Shown: positions 8,273 through 17,369 of the stretch, one piece after another
Position numbering within the stretch: position 1 is the stretch's first letter
How the letters are laid out: every line of letters starts with the position of its first letter
From: Lysobacteraceae bacterium
GTDB lineage: Bacteria > Pseudomonadota > Gammaproteobacteria > Xanthomonadales > BQJN01
Assembly (NCBI GenBank): GCA_021604725.1
Contig: BQJN01000053.1
Location: 1-32,425, forward strand
Reading direction: 5' to 3'
Length of the DNA: 32,425 nucleotides
Notes under the pieces: generated by a model
Database searches by the model: none
Seen by the model: only the letters and a program-made list of their open reading frames with translations
What the model was told of the DNA's origin: nothing
Translations under genes and position numbers: made by a program

Positions 8273-9511
8273 ATGAAAGGCAAGCGAGTCGTCGTCACCG
8301 GCCTGGGTATTGTTTCACCAGTGGGTAATGATGTGTCGACGGCATGGTCGAACATCCTGGCCGGCAAAAGCGGTATTGGTGAGGTCACCAATTTCGATGC
8401 CAGTGATTTTTCAGTACGCATTGCCGGTGAGGTCAGGGACTTTGACGTCTCAAAGTATCTGACGCCCAAGGATGCACGGAAGATGGACCCTTTCATTCAC
8501 TATGGTTTGGCTGCCTCCATGGACGCCATTAAGGACGCAGGACTTGAGATCACCGAGGCAAACGCAGACCGCATTGGTGCCTCCATCGGTTCAGGTATCG
8601 GCGGTATTGCAACTATCGAAAAGACCGCAATGGCGTTTGAACGAACCGGCCCACGCCGCATTTCGCCATTTTTCGTACCATCGACCATCATCAATATGAT
8701 TTCAGGCCACTTGTCCATCATGTATGGGCTGAAGGGACCGAATCTGGCCACTGTCACCGCTTGTACTACCGCAACCCACAATATTGGTCTGGCCGCGCGC
8801 TTGATCTGCTATGGCGACGCTGACGTTATGGTGGCTGGAGGTGCCGAGTACTCGACTACACCGACCGCCATGGGGGGGTTCGCGTCCGCAAAGGCTCTGA
8901 GCGCCAACAATGATGACCCGCAAGGCGCATCACGCCCCTGGGATGCCGGCCGCGATGGCTTTGTCCTGGGTGACGGTGCTGGCGTATTGGTCCTGGAATC
9001 ATACGAACATGCCACCGCACGCGGTGCCAACATTCTGGCAGAGTTGGTTGGTTTTGGTATGAGCGGAGACGCCCATCATATGACCGCACCACTGGAAGAC
9101 GGCAGCGGCGCAGCCCGTTGCATGCAGGCGGCATTGGACGATGCCGAGTTGAACGCGTCAGAGGTCGATTACGTCAATGCGCACGGCACCTCGACACCTT
9201 TGGGCGACGTGGCTGAGACTACGGCTGTAAAGCGCACGTTCGGTAACCACGCCAAGTCCGTGGCCGTCAGTTCCACCAAGTCCATGACGGGACATTTGCT
9301 GGGAGCCGCTGGCGGTGTTGAGGCCGTGTTCTCGGTGCTGGCCCTGCGCGATCAGGTAGCACCGCCAACCATCAATTTGAACACGCCTGATCCGGCCTGT
9401 GACCTCGACTACGTACCGAACGCCGCACGTGAAATGACGCTCAACTACGCGCTGTCGAACTCGTTTGGTTTCGGTGGAACCAACGGGTCGTTGTTGTTTC
9501 GCAAAGCTTGA
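8273..9511 (+). CDS. fabF: Beta-ketoacyl-ACP synthase II (KAS II)
   Basis: Elongating condensing enzyme of fatty acid synthesis, 412 residues. The catalytic Cys164 is in [12 protein letters not shown], with His304 (VNAHGTSTP), Lys336 (SSTKSMTG) and His341 (GHLLGAAGG), and the Gly-rich [12 protein letters not shown] end. The usual CTSGTH is CTTATH here, a conservative change. A GAGG lies about 10 bases upstream of the ATG. Preceded by acpP and a regulatory-looking hairpin, followed 50 bases later by pabB. Confidence 0.97.
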   Translation: MKGKRVVVTGLGIVSPVGNDVSTAWSNILAGKSGIGEVTNFDASDFSVRIAGEVRDFDVSKYLTPKDARKMDPFIHYGLAASMDAIKDAGLEITEANADRIGASIGSGIGGIATIEKTAMAFERTGPRRISPFFVPSTIINMISGHLSIMYGLKGPNLATVTACTTATHNIGLAARLICYGDADVMVAGGAEYSTTPTAMGGFASAKALSANNDDPQGASRPWDAGRDGFVLGDGAGVLVLESYEHATARGANILAELVGFGMSGDAHHMTAPLEDGSGAARCMQAALDDAELNASEVDYVNAHGTSTPLGDVAETTAVKRTFGNHAKSVAVSSTKSMTGHLLGAAGGVEAVFSVLALRDQVAPPTINLNTPDPACDLDYVPNAAREMTLNYALSNSFGFGGTNGSLLFRKA

Positions 9512-9561
9512 TTGCGATTTCGGTTCGTTAGCAGCAGAACCGGCTTAGGCAAACGGACCGA

Positions 9562-10905
9562 ATGCAACTGATAGAACTGGAGAACCGGCCTGATCTGGCC
9601 GGTCTTGCAGAGCGCTTTCCAGAACGTTATCCGGTCTTGCTGAAGAGCTCATCGAGCGGCGGTTCGTTGGGGCGGTTCGATATTTTGTTGGCGGCAAGTG
9701 GCCAACCGCTGGTCAAGTTCCCGGGCAAGAAACTTTCAGGGCCGGCTGATGCCATCGCACAAGGTGGTGACTTCCTGGCTGCCTTGCAGCGTTGGATTGG
9801 CACCGTTGAGTGCTTGACGCCTGTGGTCGATTTGCCCTTTATTGGGGGCTGGTTTGTCTACCTCGGGTATGAAATGGCTGGCGCTGTGGAGCCGACCTTG
9901 CGACTGCCTCAGTTTGACCCTGACTTTCCCGATGCCATTGCCTGGCGAGCCCCTGTGGCCGCGATTTACGACCACACACTCAATCGCGCTTCAGTCATTG
10001 TCGAGCCCGGCGCTGAAGCGATCGCGTCACAACTTCTGGCCGACCTTGACAACGCCGCTCGAAAACCTGAAGAAGGCGCGTTTGAGTGTGCGCAATGGCA
10101 GGTCGACTCCGCCGCAGTTTACGCCGGCCATGTCGAGAAGATACGCAATTACATTGATGCAGGGGACGTGTTTCAGGTCAACGTCAGTCGTCAGTGGTCT
10201 TGCCACTACCTCGGATCAGAGCGTGCGCTGTTTGACCGGCTCTGTGAATTGAATCCGGCACCGTTTGCCGGTTGGGTCAGGACGCCATGGGGCGATATCG
10301 TCAGTTCCTCGCCGGAACGTCTGGTTGAGGTACGAGGGCGCACCGCGCAGACGCGCCCAATCGCCGGAACGCGGCCGCGCTCCAGTGACCCTGAGACTGA
10401 TGCAAACCTGTCAGCAGAACTTATCGCCCACCCCAAGGAGCGAGCCGAGCACATCATGCTGATCGATCTTGAACGAAATGACCTGGGCCGCGTCTGTGTT
10501 CCTGGCAGTGTTCGAGTCGATGAGTTGATGGCGATAGAAAGTTACGCGCATGTTCATCATATTGTTTCCAACGTGCGAGGGCGCCTGCGTGAGGAGGTTA
10601 GCCCGGTCGATGTGCTGCGAGCGGTATTCCCCGGCGGGACGATCACCGGGTGTCCGAAAGTTCGCTGCATGGAGATTATTGCCGAGCTGGAAGGCGTTGG
10701 TCGCGGGCCGTACACCGGGTCGTTTGGCTATATCAATCGTGATGGCAGTATGGACATGAATATTCTGATTCGAACCTTGTTTGCTCGAGATGGGCACATT
10801 CAGTTTCGAGCCGGGGGCGGTATTGTCGCGGACTCCGAGCGGGGTCGGGAAGTGGCTGAAACCGAAGCCAAGGCGGAAGGCATCGTTCGGGCGCTGAAGT
10901 CATGA
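9562..10905 (+). CDS. pabB: Aminodeoxychorismate synthase component I
   Basis: Chorismate-binding enzyme that, with a glutamine amidotransferase partner (PabA), makes 4-amino-4-deoxychorismate for p-aminobenzoate and folate. It has 447 residues with an N-terminal domain and a chorismate-utilising domain from about 185. Motifs are FQVNVSRQ, SSSPERLVEV, HPKERAEHIMLIDLERNDLGRV, and FPGGTITGCPKVR. The motif at 266-270 is PIAGT, the anthranilate-synthase (TrpE) form; E. coli PabB has PIKGT with Lys274. The alternative is therefore a TrpE-like enzyme, but pabC follows with an ATGA overlap and the fabF-pabB/pabC-mltG context strongly favours PabB. No amidotransferase is fused or adjacent, so PabA must come from elsewhere. 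Confidence 0.9.
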   Translation: MQLIELENRPDLAGLAERFPERYPVLLKSSSSGGSLGRFDILLAASGQPLVKFPGKKLSGPADAIAQGGDFLAALQRWIGTVECLTPVVDLPFIGGWFVYLGYEMAGAVEPTLRLPQFDPDFPDAIAWRAPVAAIYDHTLNRASVIVEPGAEAIASQLLADLDNAARKPEEGAFECAQWQVDSAAVYAGHVEKIRNYIDAGDVFQVNVSRQWSCHYLGSERALFDRLCELNPAPFAGWVRTPWGDIVSSSPERLVEVRGRTAQTRPIAGTRPRSSDPETDANLSAELIAHPKERAEHIMLIDLERNDLGRVCVPGSVRVDELMAIESYAHVHHIVSNVRGRLREEVSPVDVLRAVFPGGTITGCPKVRCMEIIAELEGVGRGPYTGSFGYINRDGSMDMNILIRTLFARDGHIQFRAGGGIVADSERGREVAETEAKAEGIVRALKS

Positions 10906-11675
10906 GTTTTGACCGTGCACGTGCCTATGGTGATGGCGTTTTTGAGACGATCGCTATCATCGGTGGTAAACCGCAGCATTGGCATCGGCATATGCAACGC
11001 CTGCATCGTGGTTGTCGTGTCCTGGGCTTGGCCTTGCCCGACCCAAGTCAATTGCTGCAACGTTTGATCGGCGAGGCGGACCCGACACAAAAGCAGGTGG
11101 CGAGGATTGCGGTCTGTCGCCAGGGTGATCGGGGTTATCGTGCGGAATTCGTTTGTGCTGATGTCGATATCGAAATATGCCTGTCGGCCTGGCCACCGCA
11201 TTACGATGATGATATGGCAAGCGGTGTTGCGCTACAGTGGCCAACAACGCGCATGCCCCTTGACCCACTGCTGGGGGGGCTTAAACACCTCAATCGCCTT
11301 CACGAAGTAATCGCGGCCAGCGCCGGTTCGGCCATGACGGTCACCATGGATACTCATGACCGCATTGTTGGAGCGACGGCAGCAAACCTGTTCCTGCGTT
11401 GCGGCCACAGGGTCTATACCCCACCGACCACGCATTGTGGTGTCGCCGGTGTGATGCGCGGCGTGGTGATCGACGCACTTGCCGGCGGTCAGTCGGATCA
11501 GGTGCATGCGGTTGTGGTACGGCCGCTGGTCGCAGAAGACATTGGTCGCGCCAGTGAGGTTTGGATCACCAGTGCCTTGCGTGGGGTTTGCTCGGTCAAC
11601 CGTATAGGCGACAATGCATTCATGAGTCGAGAAGTTGCGGACCAGTTGCGCTCACTAATAGGAGCCGACCATTGA
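10902..11675 (+). CDS. pabC: Aminodeoxychorismate lyase
   Basis: Pyridoxal-phosphate fold-type IV enzyme that splits aminodeoxychorismate into p-aminobenzoate and pyruvate. 257 residues. Visible signatures are RARAYGDGVFET near the N-terminus, the PLP lysine Lys128 in GLKHLNRL, and AANLFLR followed by YTPPTTHCGVAGVMR. The position before ATAANLF, Glu in E. coli PabC (VTECCAANLF) and in most fold IV enzymes, is Gly157 here (codon GGA). It overlaps pabB by ATGA and mltG by TTGA. Branched-chain or D-amino acid aminotransferase is the structural alternative; context makes PabC the call. Confidence 0.9.
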   Translation: MSFDRARAYGDGVFETIAIIGGKPQHWHRHMQRLHRGCRVLGLALPDPSQLLQRLIGEADPTQKQVARIAVCRQGDRGYRAEFVCADVDIEICLSAWPPHYDDDMASGVALQWPTTRMPLDPLLGGLKHLNRLHEVIAASAGSAMTVTMDTHDRIVGATAANLFLRCGHRVYTPPTTHCGVAGVMRGVVIDALAGGQSDQVHAVVVRPLVAEDIGRASEVWITSALRGVCSVNRIGDNAFMSREVADQLRSLIGADH

Positions 11676-12700
11676 GCACTAGCGATCGAAGCGTGCCATT
11701 GCCGCCACGTTGGCGTTGGGGCTTGAGTGCCCTGGTGATGTTGTTGGCCGTTGCGGTGTTCGCTGCCGTTGACTACATTCGATTTACCCAACAGTCACTG
11801 GCGATCAATGGCGATGACGCCATCATCGAAATCCGGCCCGGTTCTGGTTTCTCCGCAATTGTTGCTCAGATGCAAAGTCGTGGCTGGACCGGGCGGTCGC
11901 TTTGGTGGCGTGTATTGGGCATGCGGTCGGGAATGCTCAGTACCTTAAAGGCAGGCGAGTACCAGATGGATGTTGGCATGCGGCCTGCCCAGGTGCTGGA
12001 AAAGCTGTCGTCGGGTCAGGTCATACAATACGCTTTTACCATCGTTGAGGGCTGGACCGTCAAACAGCTCGTCAATCACCTTCAGGAAGCGCCAGCCTTG
12101 ACCAACACTTTGGGTGGGCAGGTCGATGGTCTGGCTGATCGTCTTGGTTTGGATGAACCATTGGAGGGGTGGTTTCTACCGGAAACCTATCAATACCCAC
12201 GAGGCACTACAGACCTTGAACTGCTGTTGAGGGCCCATGCAGCAATGCAGGCGGCACTGAGTTCCGCCTGGGAAGACCGGGCACCTGATCTACAGATCAA
12301 GACACCCTACGAAGCACTTGTGTTGGCGTCAATTATCGAACGAGAGACAGGCGTGGTAAGCGAGCGTGAGACCATTTCTGGCGTATTCCACCGGCGATTG
12401 GCCCGTAATATGAAGCTGCAAACGGACCCCACCGTGATCTACGGAATGGGCGAGCGTTATGATGGTCGCATTCGGTCGGCAGACCTTCGTGAAGACACGC
12501 CGTACAACACCTATGTGCACCGCGGATTACCACCGACGCCGATCGCACTTCCGGGACTGGCCGCCATCGTCGCTGCTTGCCATCCTGAGTCAGGCGATAG
12601 TCTTTACTTTGTGTCCAAAGGCGATGGTAGTCACCAGTTTTCGGCGACGCTTGAGGAGCACAATCGGGCAGTGGATATCTACATAAGGAATCGTCCATGA
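11672..12700 (+). CDS. mltG: Endolytic peptidoglycan transglycosylase MltG (YceG family)
   Basis: Inner-membrane enzyme that cleaves nascent glycan strands and sets chain length. The start is the TTG at 11672, overlapping the pabC stop (TTGA), with GGAG at 11661-11664 seven bases upstream. The open frame runs further upstream, but only through pabC sequence. The 342-residue protein has one TM segment (about 16-36), a LysM-like region, then the YceG domain with catalytic Glu223 in LASIIERETGVVSER and the signature LQTDPTVIYGMG, followed by YNTYVHRGLPPTPIALPG. tmk follows with a 4-base overlap, as in E. coli. Confidence 0.94.
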   Translation: MSTSDRSVPLPPRWRWGLSALVMLLAVAVFAAVDYIRFTQQSLAINGDDAIIEIRPGSGFSAIVAQMQSRGWTGRSLWWRVLGMRSGMLSTLKAGEYQMDVGMRPAQVLEKLSSGQVIQYAFTIVEGWTVKQLVNHLQEAPALTNTLGGQVDGLADRLGLDEPLEGWFLPETYQYPRGTTDLELLLRAHAAMQAALSSAWEDRAPDLQIKTPYEALVLASIIERETGVVSERETISGVFHRRLARNMKLQTDPTVIYGMGERYDGRIRSADLREDTPYNTYVHRGLPPTPIALPGLAAIVAACHPESGDSLYFVSKGDGSHQFSATLEEHNRAVDIYIRNRP

Positions 12701-13314
12701 AACCGACGTTCATCACACTGGAAGGTGTTGAGGGCGCAGGCAAGACGACTGTGCTGGAGGCGATCGCGGCATGGGCGGCGCAGCGCGGAATTGATTTGTT
12801 GCAAACACGTGAGCCCGGCGGCTGCCCGTCCTCTGAACGGCTGCGTGAGCTGTTGCTGGATCCGGCGCTTTGCTGGTGCTCAGAGGCTGAGCTATTGTTG
12901 ATGTTCGCCGCGCGTTGGCAACACTGGTCTGAGACTATTGAGCCCGCGCTAAAGCGTGGTCAGTGGGTCGTTTCGGACCGTTTCGTTGATGCCAGCTTCG
13001 CCTACCAGTGTGGTGGCCGAGGATTGGCCTGGGAGCGTGTGCAGGCACTGGCCGACCAGTTGCCGAAGATGGCGCGGCCCGGCTTGACCCTTTTGCTGGA
13101 TCTGCCGGTGGAACTTGGCTTGGAACGAGCACGCAAGCGCGGTCCTGAGGACCGATTCGAACAGGAAAAAGCGGCATTTTTTGAGCGGGTGCGACAGGCC
13201 TATTTACAACTGGCTGAAGCTGAGCCGGAGCGCGTGGTGATTGTTGATGCGACACAGAACCAATCCCAGGTCGCCGAACAGGTTACCAAGATGCTGGAGG
13301 CTCGGTATCAATGA
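12697..13314 (+). CDS. tmk: Thymidylate kinase
   Basis: Phosphorylates dTMP to dTDP for DNA synthesis. 205 residues, the normal size. The P-loop is GVEGAGKTT (10-18), followed by TREPGG (37-42), the DRFVDAS substrate/catalytic segment (94-100), QCGGRGL and an Arg-rich lid (LERARKRGPEDRFE). ATGA overlaps at both ends (with mltG and holB) indicate tight translational coupling. Confidence 0.96.
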   Translation: MKPTFITLEGVEGAGKTTVLEAIAAWAAQRGIDLLQTREPGGCPSSERLRELLLDPALCWCSEAELLLMFAARWQHWSETIEPALKRGQWVVSDRFVDASFAYQCGGRGLAWERVQALADQLPKMARPGLTLLLDLPVELGLERARKRGPEDRFEQEKAAFFERVRQAYLQLAEAEPERVVIVDATQNQSQVAEQVTKMLEARYQ

Positions 13315-14261
13315 AGCCTTTACCCTGGCATCAAGGCGTCTGGGACGTATTGCAACGCGCCGAGTCAGACGGGCACCTAACTCATGCACTTTTGCTGGTG
13401 GGTGAAAGTGCTTTGCAGGTGGCGCAGTTTGTAACGGCATTCGCAGCGGCTGACCTGTGTGAAGGGGAGAGCGGGCAGGGCGCCTGTGGGCAGTGCCGCT
13501 CATGCGGATGGCTTAAAGCAGGAACGCACCCGGATTTGCGAACGGTTGGTCTTGAAGAAAAGAAGAAAATTATCTCTATCAAGCAGGTGCGAGAGCTCAC
13601 CCAGTCGGCGTCCAAGACAACCCATCTTGGTCACCGGGTGTTGGTGGTTGACCCTGCTGACCATATGAACGTTGCAGCCGCCAACGCTTTGCTAAAAACT
13701 CTGGAAGAGCCGCCGGACAACAATCGCATTGTCCTCGGCGCAACGCGTCTGGATCGTTTGCCTGCCACCATCGTTAGTCGCTGTCAGCGTTATCGGCTAC
13801 CTGCACCGACCACGCAGCAAGCCATGGACTGGCTGCGCGACAATGCCTCTGACGTGCCGGCCTCGGCCCTGGATGCAGCATCGGGTTGCCCTTTGACAGC
13901 AATGCAACTAAACGCTGACGGTTCCGCTGGGCTGTATTCGCAGCGCTGGCAGGCCTTGTTTGCGCTATGCACGGGTAAAGGCGGAGTTGATGCATTGACC
14001 AGTGACCCGGCAGGCGCCATTGAATTCATGAATCGTGCAGCCGCCTCAATTGCGATGGCAGCCAGTGGTGCGGGGAGCCAGTCTGCGGATTCGAAATTGC
14101 AAAGCCGTATTGTCACTTTGGCTGAGAGAATGTCACAGCGGGACTGGTTGCAGTGGCAGCAATTGGTAGCGCGCGCACTTGAGCAGTGTGGCACCGGCAT
14201 CAACGAAGGCATGTTGCTGGATGCCGCTCTGGTGGACCTGCGCGGGCGTTTGGCGGCGTAG
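13311..14261 (+). CDS. holB: DNA polymerase III subunit delta'
   Basis: Stator subunit of the bacterial clamp loader, 316 residues. It shows the four-cysteine zinc module (Cys50, Cys59, Cys62, Cys65), the sensor-like LLKTLEEPPDNN (128-139) and the SRC motif (156-158) that supplies the arginine finger. The Walker A region is degenerate (GESALQVAQ), as expected for delta', which does not hydrolyse ATP. It closes the plus-strand housekeeping run, and the next gene, pilZ, faces it from the other strand with 9 bases between stops. Confidence 0.95.
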   Translation: MKPLPWHQGVWDVLQRAESDGHLTHALLLVGESALQVAQFVTAFAAADLCEGESGQGACGQCRSCGWLKAGTHPDLRTVGLEEKKKIISIKQVRELTQSASKTTHLGHRVLVVDPADHMNVAAANALLKTLEEPPDNNRIVLGATRLDRLPATIVSRCQRYRLPAPTTQQAMDWLRDNASDVPASALDAASGCPLTAMQLNADGSAGLYSQRWQALFALCTGKGGVDALTSDPAGAIEFMNRAAASIAMAASGAGSQSADSKLQSRIVTLAERMSQRDWLQWQQLVARALEQCGTGINEGMLLDAALVDLRGRLAA

Positions 14262-14270
14262 TACCGCGGC

Positions 14271-14624
14271 TTACATCGTTTGTGTCGGGCGTTCGGCGTT
14301 GAGAATGCCTGCCAGGTTGGTTTCGATTTTGGTGCGGGCCGATTCGGCGTCAGCGCCATCAGAAAATTGCACTCCAATGCCGGCGGTGCGGTTGCCAGCA
14401 GATCCGGGCGGCGTGATCCAGACAACTTTGCCAGCGACTGGGATGCGTTCCTTGTCGTCCATCAAAGTCAACAACAAAAAGACTTCGTCACCAATCGCAT
14501 ACTTCTTTGCGGTGGGAACAAACAGCCCGCCGTGGCGAACAAACGGCATATAGGCATTGAACAACGCGCCTTTATCCTTGATTGCCAGGGACAAGATTCC
14601 CTGCCGGGGCATTCCTCCAGCCAT
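14271..14624 (-). CDS. pilZ: Type IV pilus assembly protein PilZ
   Basis: A 117-residue single-domain PilZ protein very like the Pseudomonas type IV pilus PilZ. Shared blocks are GILSL.IKDK, AYMPF, GGLF.PT, YAIGDEVFLLLTLMD, IPVAGKVVWITP and AGIGVQF, plus the C-terminal RPTQTM. It lacks the RxxxR and D/NxSxxG residues that bind c-di-GMP in canonical PilZ domains. This agrees with the known pilus PilZ acting through protein contacts (PilB, FimX-type proteins). In Pseudomonas it follows holB on the same strand; here it is inverted and lies 21 bases after a diguanylate cyclase gene. An alternative ATG four codons in directly follows GGAGGA, too close to serve as a ribosome site. Confidence 0.9.
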   Translation of the reverse strand: MAGGMPRQGILSLAIKDKGALFNAYMPFVRHGGLFVPTAKKYAIGDEVFLLLTLMDDKERIPVAGKVVWITPPGSAGNRTAGIGVQFSDGADAESARTKIETNLAGILNAERPTQTM

Positions 14625-14645
14625 AGCTACAACTCAACAGTAAAT

Positions 14646-15920
14646 TCAATGAATGCAGTTTGCATCGGTCGCCGGGTCATCGCAAGTCGGAAAACCTGAT
14701 TGGCTATCCTTTCGCACCAGGCAGTGGCGTTCAAGCAGTTGCTTGTGGTCTCGGCTAAGCCAGTCCGAGCTGCGGCTGTGATCTGACCACAGGTAAGCAA
14801 CCGTTTGGTCCTTGCCGTTGTTTTTCGCTTCTTTCAGTGCGAGGCCCGCGAAGCGTACAAACGGTGCCCAGTCGGTTCCCTTGAATCCCGCAGGAACATG
14901 GGCGGCGCCAATTGAACAGGTCAGTCTCAATTTCAAGGCGGATGGGCCATCGAACACATTTTCGCGCACGCGATCGTTGATTGCGCTGCACGCATCGACC
15001 AATTGTTCGAGACGGTCGACATACCAAACCAGTATGAATTCTTCACCACCCCATCGCGCAACAAAGCCCTGTTCCGGGGCCGAGACCTGGAGCAGCGCGG
15101 CAAATTGCTGCAAGACCCGATCGCCCACTGAATGGTCGTAGTCATCATTGATTCTCTTGAAGTCGTCGATATCGACCAGAACGATGGCCAGCGTATTGTT
15201 CTGACCAGTGCCGACCTTCTGCATTAGCAAGGGGAGTTTCTCGGCAATGTAGTGGCGATTGCACAGGCCGGTCAGTCGGTCGTGCAATGCGATCCAGCGC
15301 AACTCCTGCGCCTGTCTGAGCGTCAGCTGGGCGAAAGCGGAGGCGGTCAGGACCATGATGCCCAGGCAAATGGCCAAACTGGCCAATCTAATTAATGGCC
15401 ATATGGCTTCTGGTGCGGTTATCGGCAGCGTAGAAGGACCAACAACAAACTCTACTACCACAGCAAATGAAATCACCAGCACACCATCGACCCATGCGGC
15501 ACGCGTTCCCAGCAAAACGCCTGTGACGATCGGAAGGCAGGGCAAGACCAGAGCCACCGGCCCAGCCAAACCGCCGTTCAGAAGGATATTCAACAGTATG
15601 ACGCAATGCATCAAAATCACGGTCAACAACCCGACCATGCCAGTCCGGGCGACCCGCAACCACAGGGGCATCAAAATCATAATGGAGATGGTGGTCATGG
15701 ATATGATTCGGGGCAATCGAATCTCGGGATCGACGGCGAAAATCCAGATGTACCAGGGAATGGTTACAACGGCAAAAAGCAGTCCGAAGGCGACCAGTAA
15801 CCTTTGCACCAGCAAGTGCTGTGGGTCGAGCGTTTGCGAAGAGGCCGGAAGCAAGACGTCCAGCCACTGCAACGGTGATGACGGCATCGGAATATTGGGT
15901 GATGTAGACCGTTCGGTCAT
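14646..15920 (-). CDS. Membrane-bound diguanylate cyclase (GGDEF domain)
   Basis: Makes cyclic di-GMP from two GTP. 424 residues. The N-terminal part (about 35-200) holds several hydrophobic segments forming a membrane sensor of unassigned type. The GGDEF domain follows, with LHDRLTGLCNR (212-222), VDIDDFKRINDDYDHSVGD (249-267) and the active-site GGEEF at 291-295. The position of the inhibitory I-site (RxxD nine to six residues before GGEEF) reads PEQG, so feedback inhibition through that site is not expected. A polar Cys/Asp-rich tail of about 50 residues follows. pilZ starts 21 bases downstream, so the two probably share a transcript. The start at 15920 has a G-rich stretch just upstream but is not certain. 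Confidence 0.9.
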   Translation of the reverse strand: MTERSTSPNIPMPSSPLQWLDVLLPASSQTLDPQHLLVQRLLVAFGLLFAVVTIPWYIWIFAVDPEIRLPRIISMTTISIMILMPLWLRVARTGMVGLLTVILMHCVILLNILLNGGLAGPVALVLPCLPIVTGVLLGTRAAWVDGVLVISFAVVVEFVVGPSTLPITAPEAIWPLIRLASLAICLGIMVLTASAFAQLTLRQAQELRWIALHDRLTGLCNRHYIAEKLPLLMQKVGTGQNNTLAIVLVDIDDFKRINDDYDHSVGDRVLQQFAALLQVSAPEQGFVARWGGEEFILVWYVDRLEQLVDACSAINDRVRENVFDGPSALKLRLTCSIGAAHVPAGFKGTDWAPFVRFAGLALKEAKNNGKDQTVAYLWSDHSRSSDWLSRDHKQLLERHCLVRKDSQSGFPTCDDPATDANCIH

Positions 15921-16145
15921 TGGGCCCCCACTGGATGAACTGCTCCGTTCGGGTCAAGCAAGCAGACCGCTTCAGTGTACTCGGCTCTCTCCAATTGATG
16001 GGGGTGTGTTGCGAGTTGTTACAGTAAGTAGTAGAAAATATTTGGGTTTTTGGGCGTTATTGCCTAGAGCGCGTCCACAGTTTACGTTTTTTTGACCAGC
16101 TCGACCGGTCCACGGATGGCTAATCGTGTACGGCATCTAAGTGGT

Positions 16146-17369
16146 TTACTGCCTGCAGTTGGACAGGATCTGCTGCAGCCTGCTTTCGTTCAGGGCTCGC
16201 AAGCCGGATCTGGCTTCCAGGTTGGTGCAATCGTATTCCTGCAACACCTTCACATAATTGGCCTCGGCCTGATCGTAATCTTCGAACTTGATCAGTGTGC
16301 GCGAGCCATCCAGCAATTCCTGCATTCGAATGCGTTGCGCCGGCTCCAGCAATTCGCCGTCGCGAAGCGTATCGCTGCTGTTGCCTGCAGCGACAAAATA
16401 GACCACGGCGATGATCACAGCACCTGCCAAAGTGCCTCCAATGGCGATGGCCGGCCACTTCGATGTGCTGGTGCCTGTCGTCGAGGTCCGCGGTGCAGCG
16501 GGGGCAGGGCGTTGTTTGGCTTTCGCAGGCTTGTTGTGGCGTTTGCCGATAAGTCGAGTTTCTGCCGGAACGGCTTTGATCTCATCAATGGCCGCAACCA
16601 CATCCTCTGCACTTTGAAAGCGATCGTCAGGTTCTTTGGCAACCAGACGGTCTAGAAGGGGCTGAAGATAGCTCAAGTCAGCGGGCAAATCTGGAATAGG
16701 CTCATAGACGTGCGCGTAGCTGACAGCAAAAGTGTCTTTACCTTCATACAGCTTTTTGCCTACCAGCATCTCGTACAACACCACACCGAGGGCGTAGATG
16801 TCAGATCGGGAATCGATGGGTTTGCCAGTAACGCGCTCGGGGGCCATGTAGTGCGGAGTACCTACAACGGCGCCTGCTTTGGTGAAGTTGCTGGTGCTGT
16901 CGGCGTCCTTGGCGATGCCAAAATCAACCAACACCGCCTTGTCACTTTCGTGAAACATAATGTTTTCGGGTTTTATATCCCGGTGCAAGGTGTTGCGACC
17001 ATGCGCATGGCCCAGCGCGCTGGCCACTTGTCTTGTGACCTTCAGTGCATCGTCAACCTGCATGCCCTTCTTGATGCGGTCGGTCAGGTCGCCATTGGGC
17101 AGGATTTCCATGGCCATGTAGTAATGGCCTGATATAACACCACAGGCATAAATCGTGACGATGTTGTCATGACTGAACTGAGCTGCCGTATCGCCTTCCT
17201 TTTTGAGGCTGGCGACGAAAGATTCGTCATTTACCGCATCGGGCGCAACTATCTTGATGGCGACTTTGCGGGCCGGCTCGATTTGCCTTGCCAGGTAGAC
17301 CTTGGCCATGCCGCCACGGCCAATTTCCTTCTCCAGGACGAAATTTGGAATCTCAATCGGTGCTTGCAT
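16146..17369 (-). CDS. Membrane Ser/Thr protein kinase (PknB-like)
   Basis: A 407-residue Hanks-type kinase. The cytoplasmic kinase domain (about 10-265) has the Gly-rich loop GRGGMAKV (17-24), the ATP lysine Lys39, the catalytic HRDIKPEN (129-136), DFG (149-151) and the activation-segment end GTPHYMAPE. All catalytic residues are present. A Pro/Ala/Lys-rich linker leads to one TM helix (about 305-327) and a short extracytoplasmic helical tail of about 75 residues with two cysteines. That tail is not a PASTA domain and could hold a TPR-like pair of helices (DYDQAEANYVKVLQ). No partner phosphatase or FHA protein is adjacent. It diverges from the wax ester synthase gene across about 208 bases. 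Substrates unknown. Confidence 0.92.
   Translation of the reverse strand: MQAPIEIPNFVLEKEIGRGGMAKVYLARQIEPARKVAIKIVAPDAVNDESFVASLKKEGDTAAQFSHDNIVTIYACGVISGHYYMAMEILPNGDLTDRIKKGMQVDDALKVTRQVASALGHAHGRNTLHRDIKPENIMFHESDKAVLVDFGIAKDADSTSNFTKAGAVVGTPHYMAPERVTGKPIDSRSDIYALGVVLYEMLVGKKLYEGKDTFAVSYAHVYEPIPDLPADLSYLQPLLDRLVAKEPDDRFQSAEDVVAAIDEIKAVPAETRLIGKRHNKPAKAKQRPAPAAPRTSTTGTSTSKWPAIAIGGTLAGAVIIAVVYFVAAGNSSDTLRDGELLEPAQRIRMQELLDGSRTLIKFEDYDQAEANYVKVLQEYDCTNLEARSGLRALNESRLQQILSNCRQ

Noticed and set aside
11561..11671. Longer mltG start inside pabC
   Set aside because: The extra 37 residues are translated from pabC sequence in another frame, while TTG at 11672 has a good ribosome site and gives a normal signal-anchor N-terminus.
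15259..16095. 278-codon plus-strand frame across the diguanylate cyclase gene
   Set aside because: It is antisense to the GGDEF protein whose motifs are intact, and its Thr/Asn/Met-rich translation has no recognisable domain.
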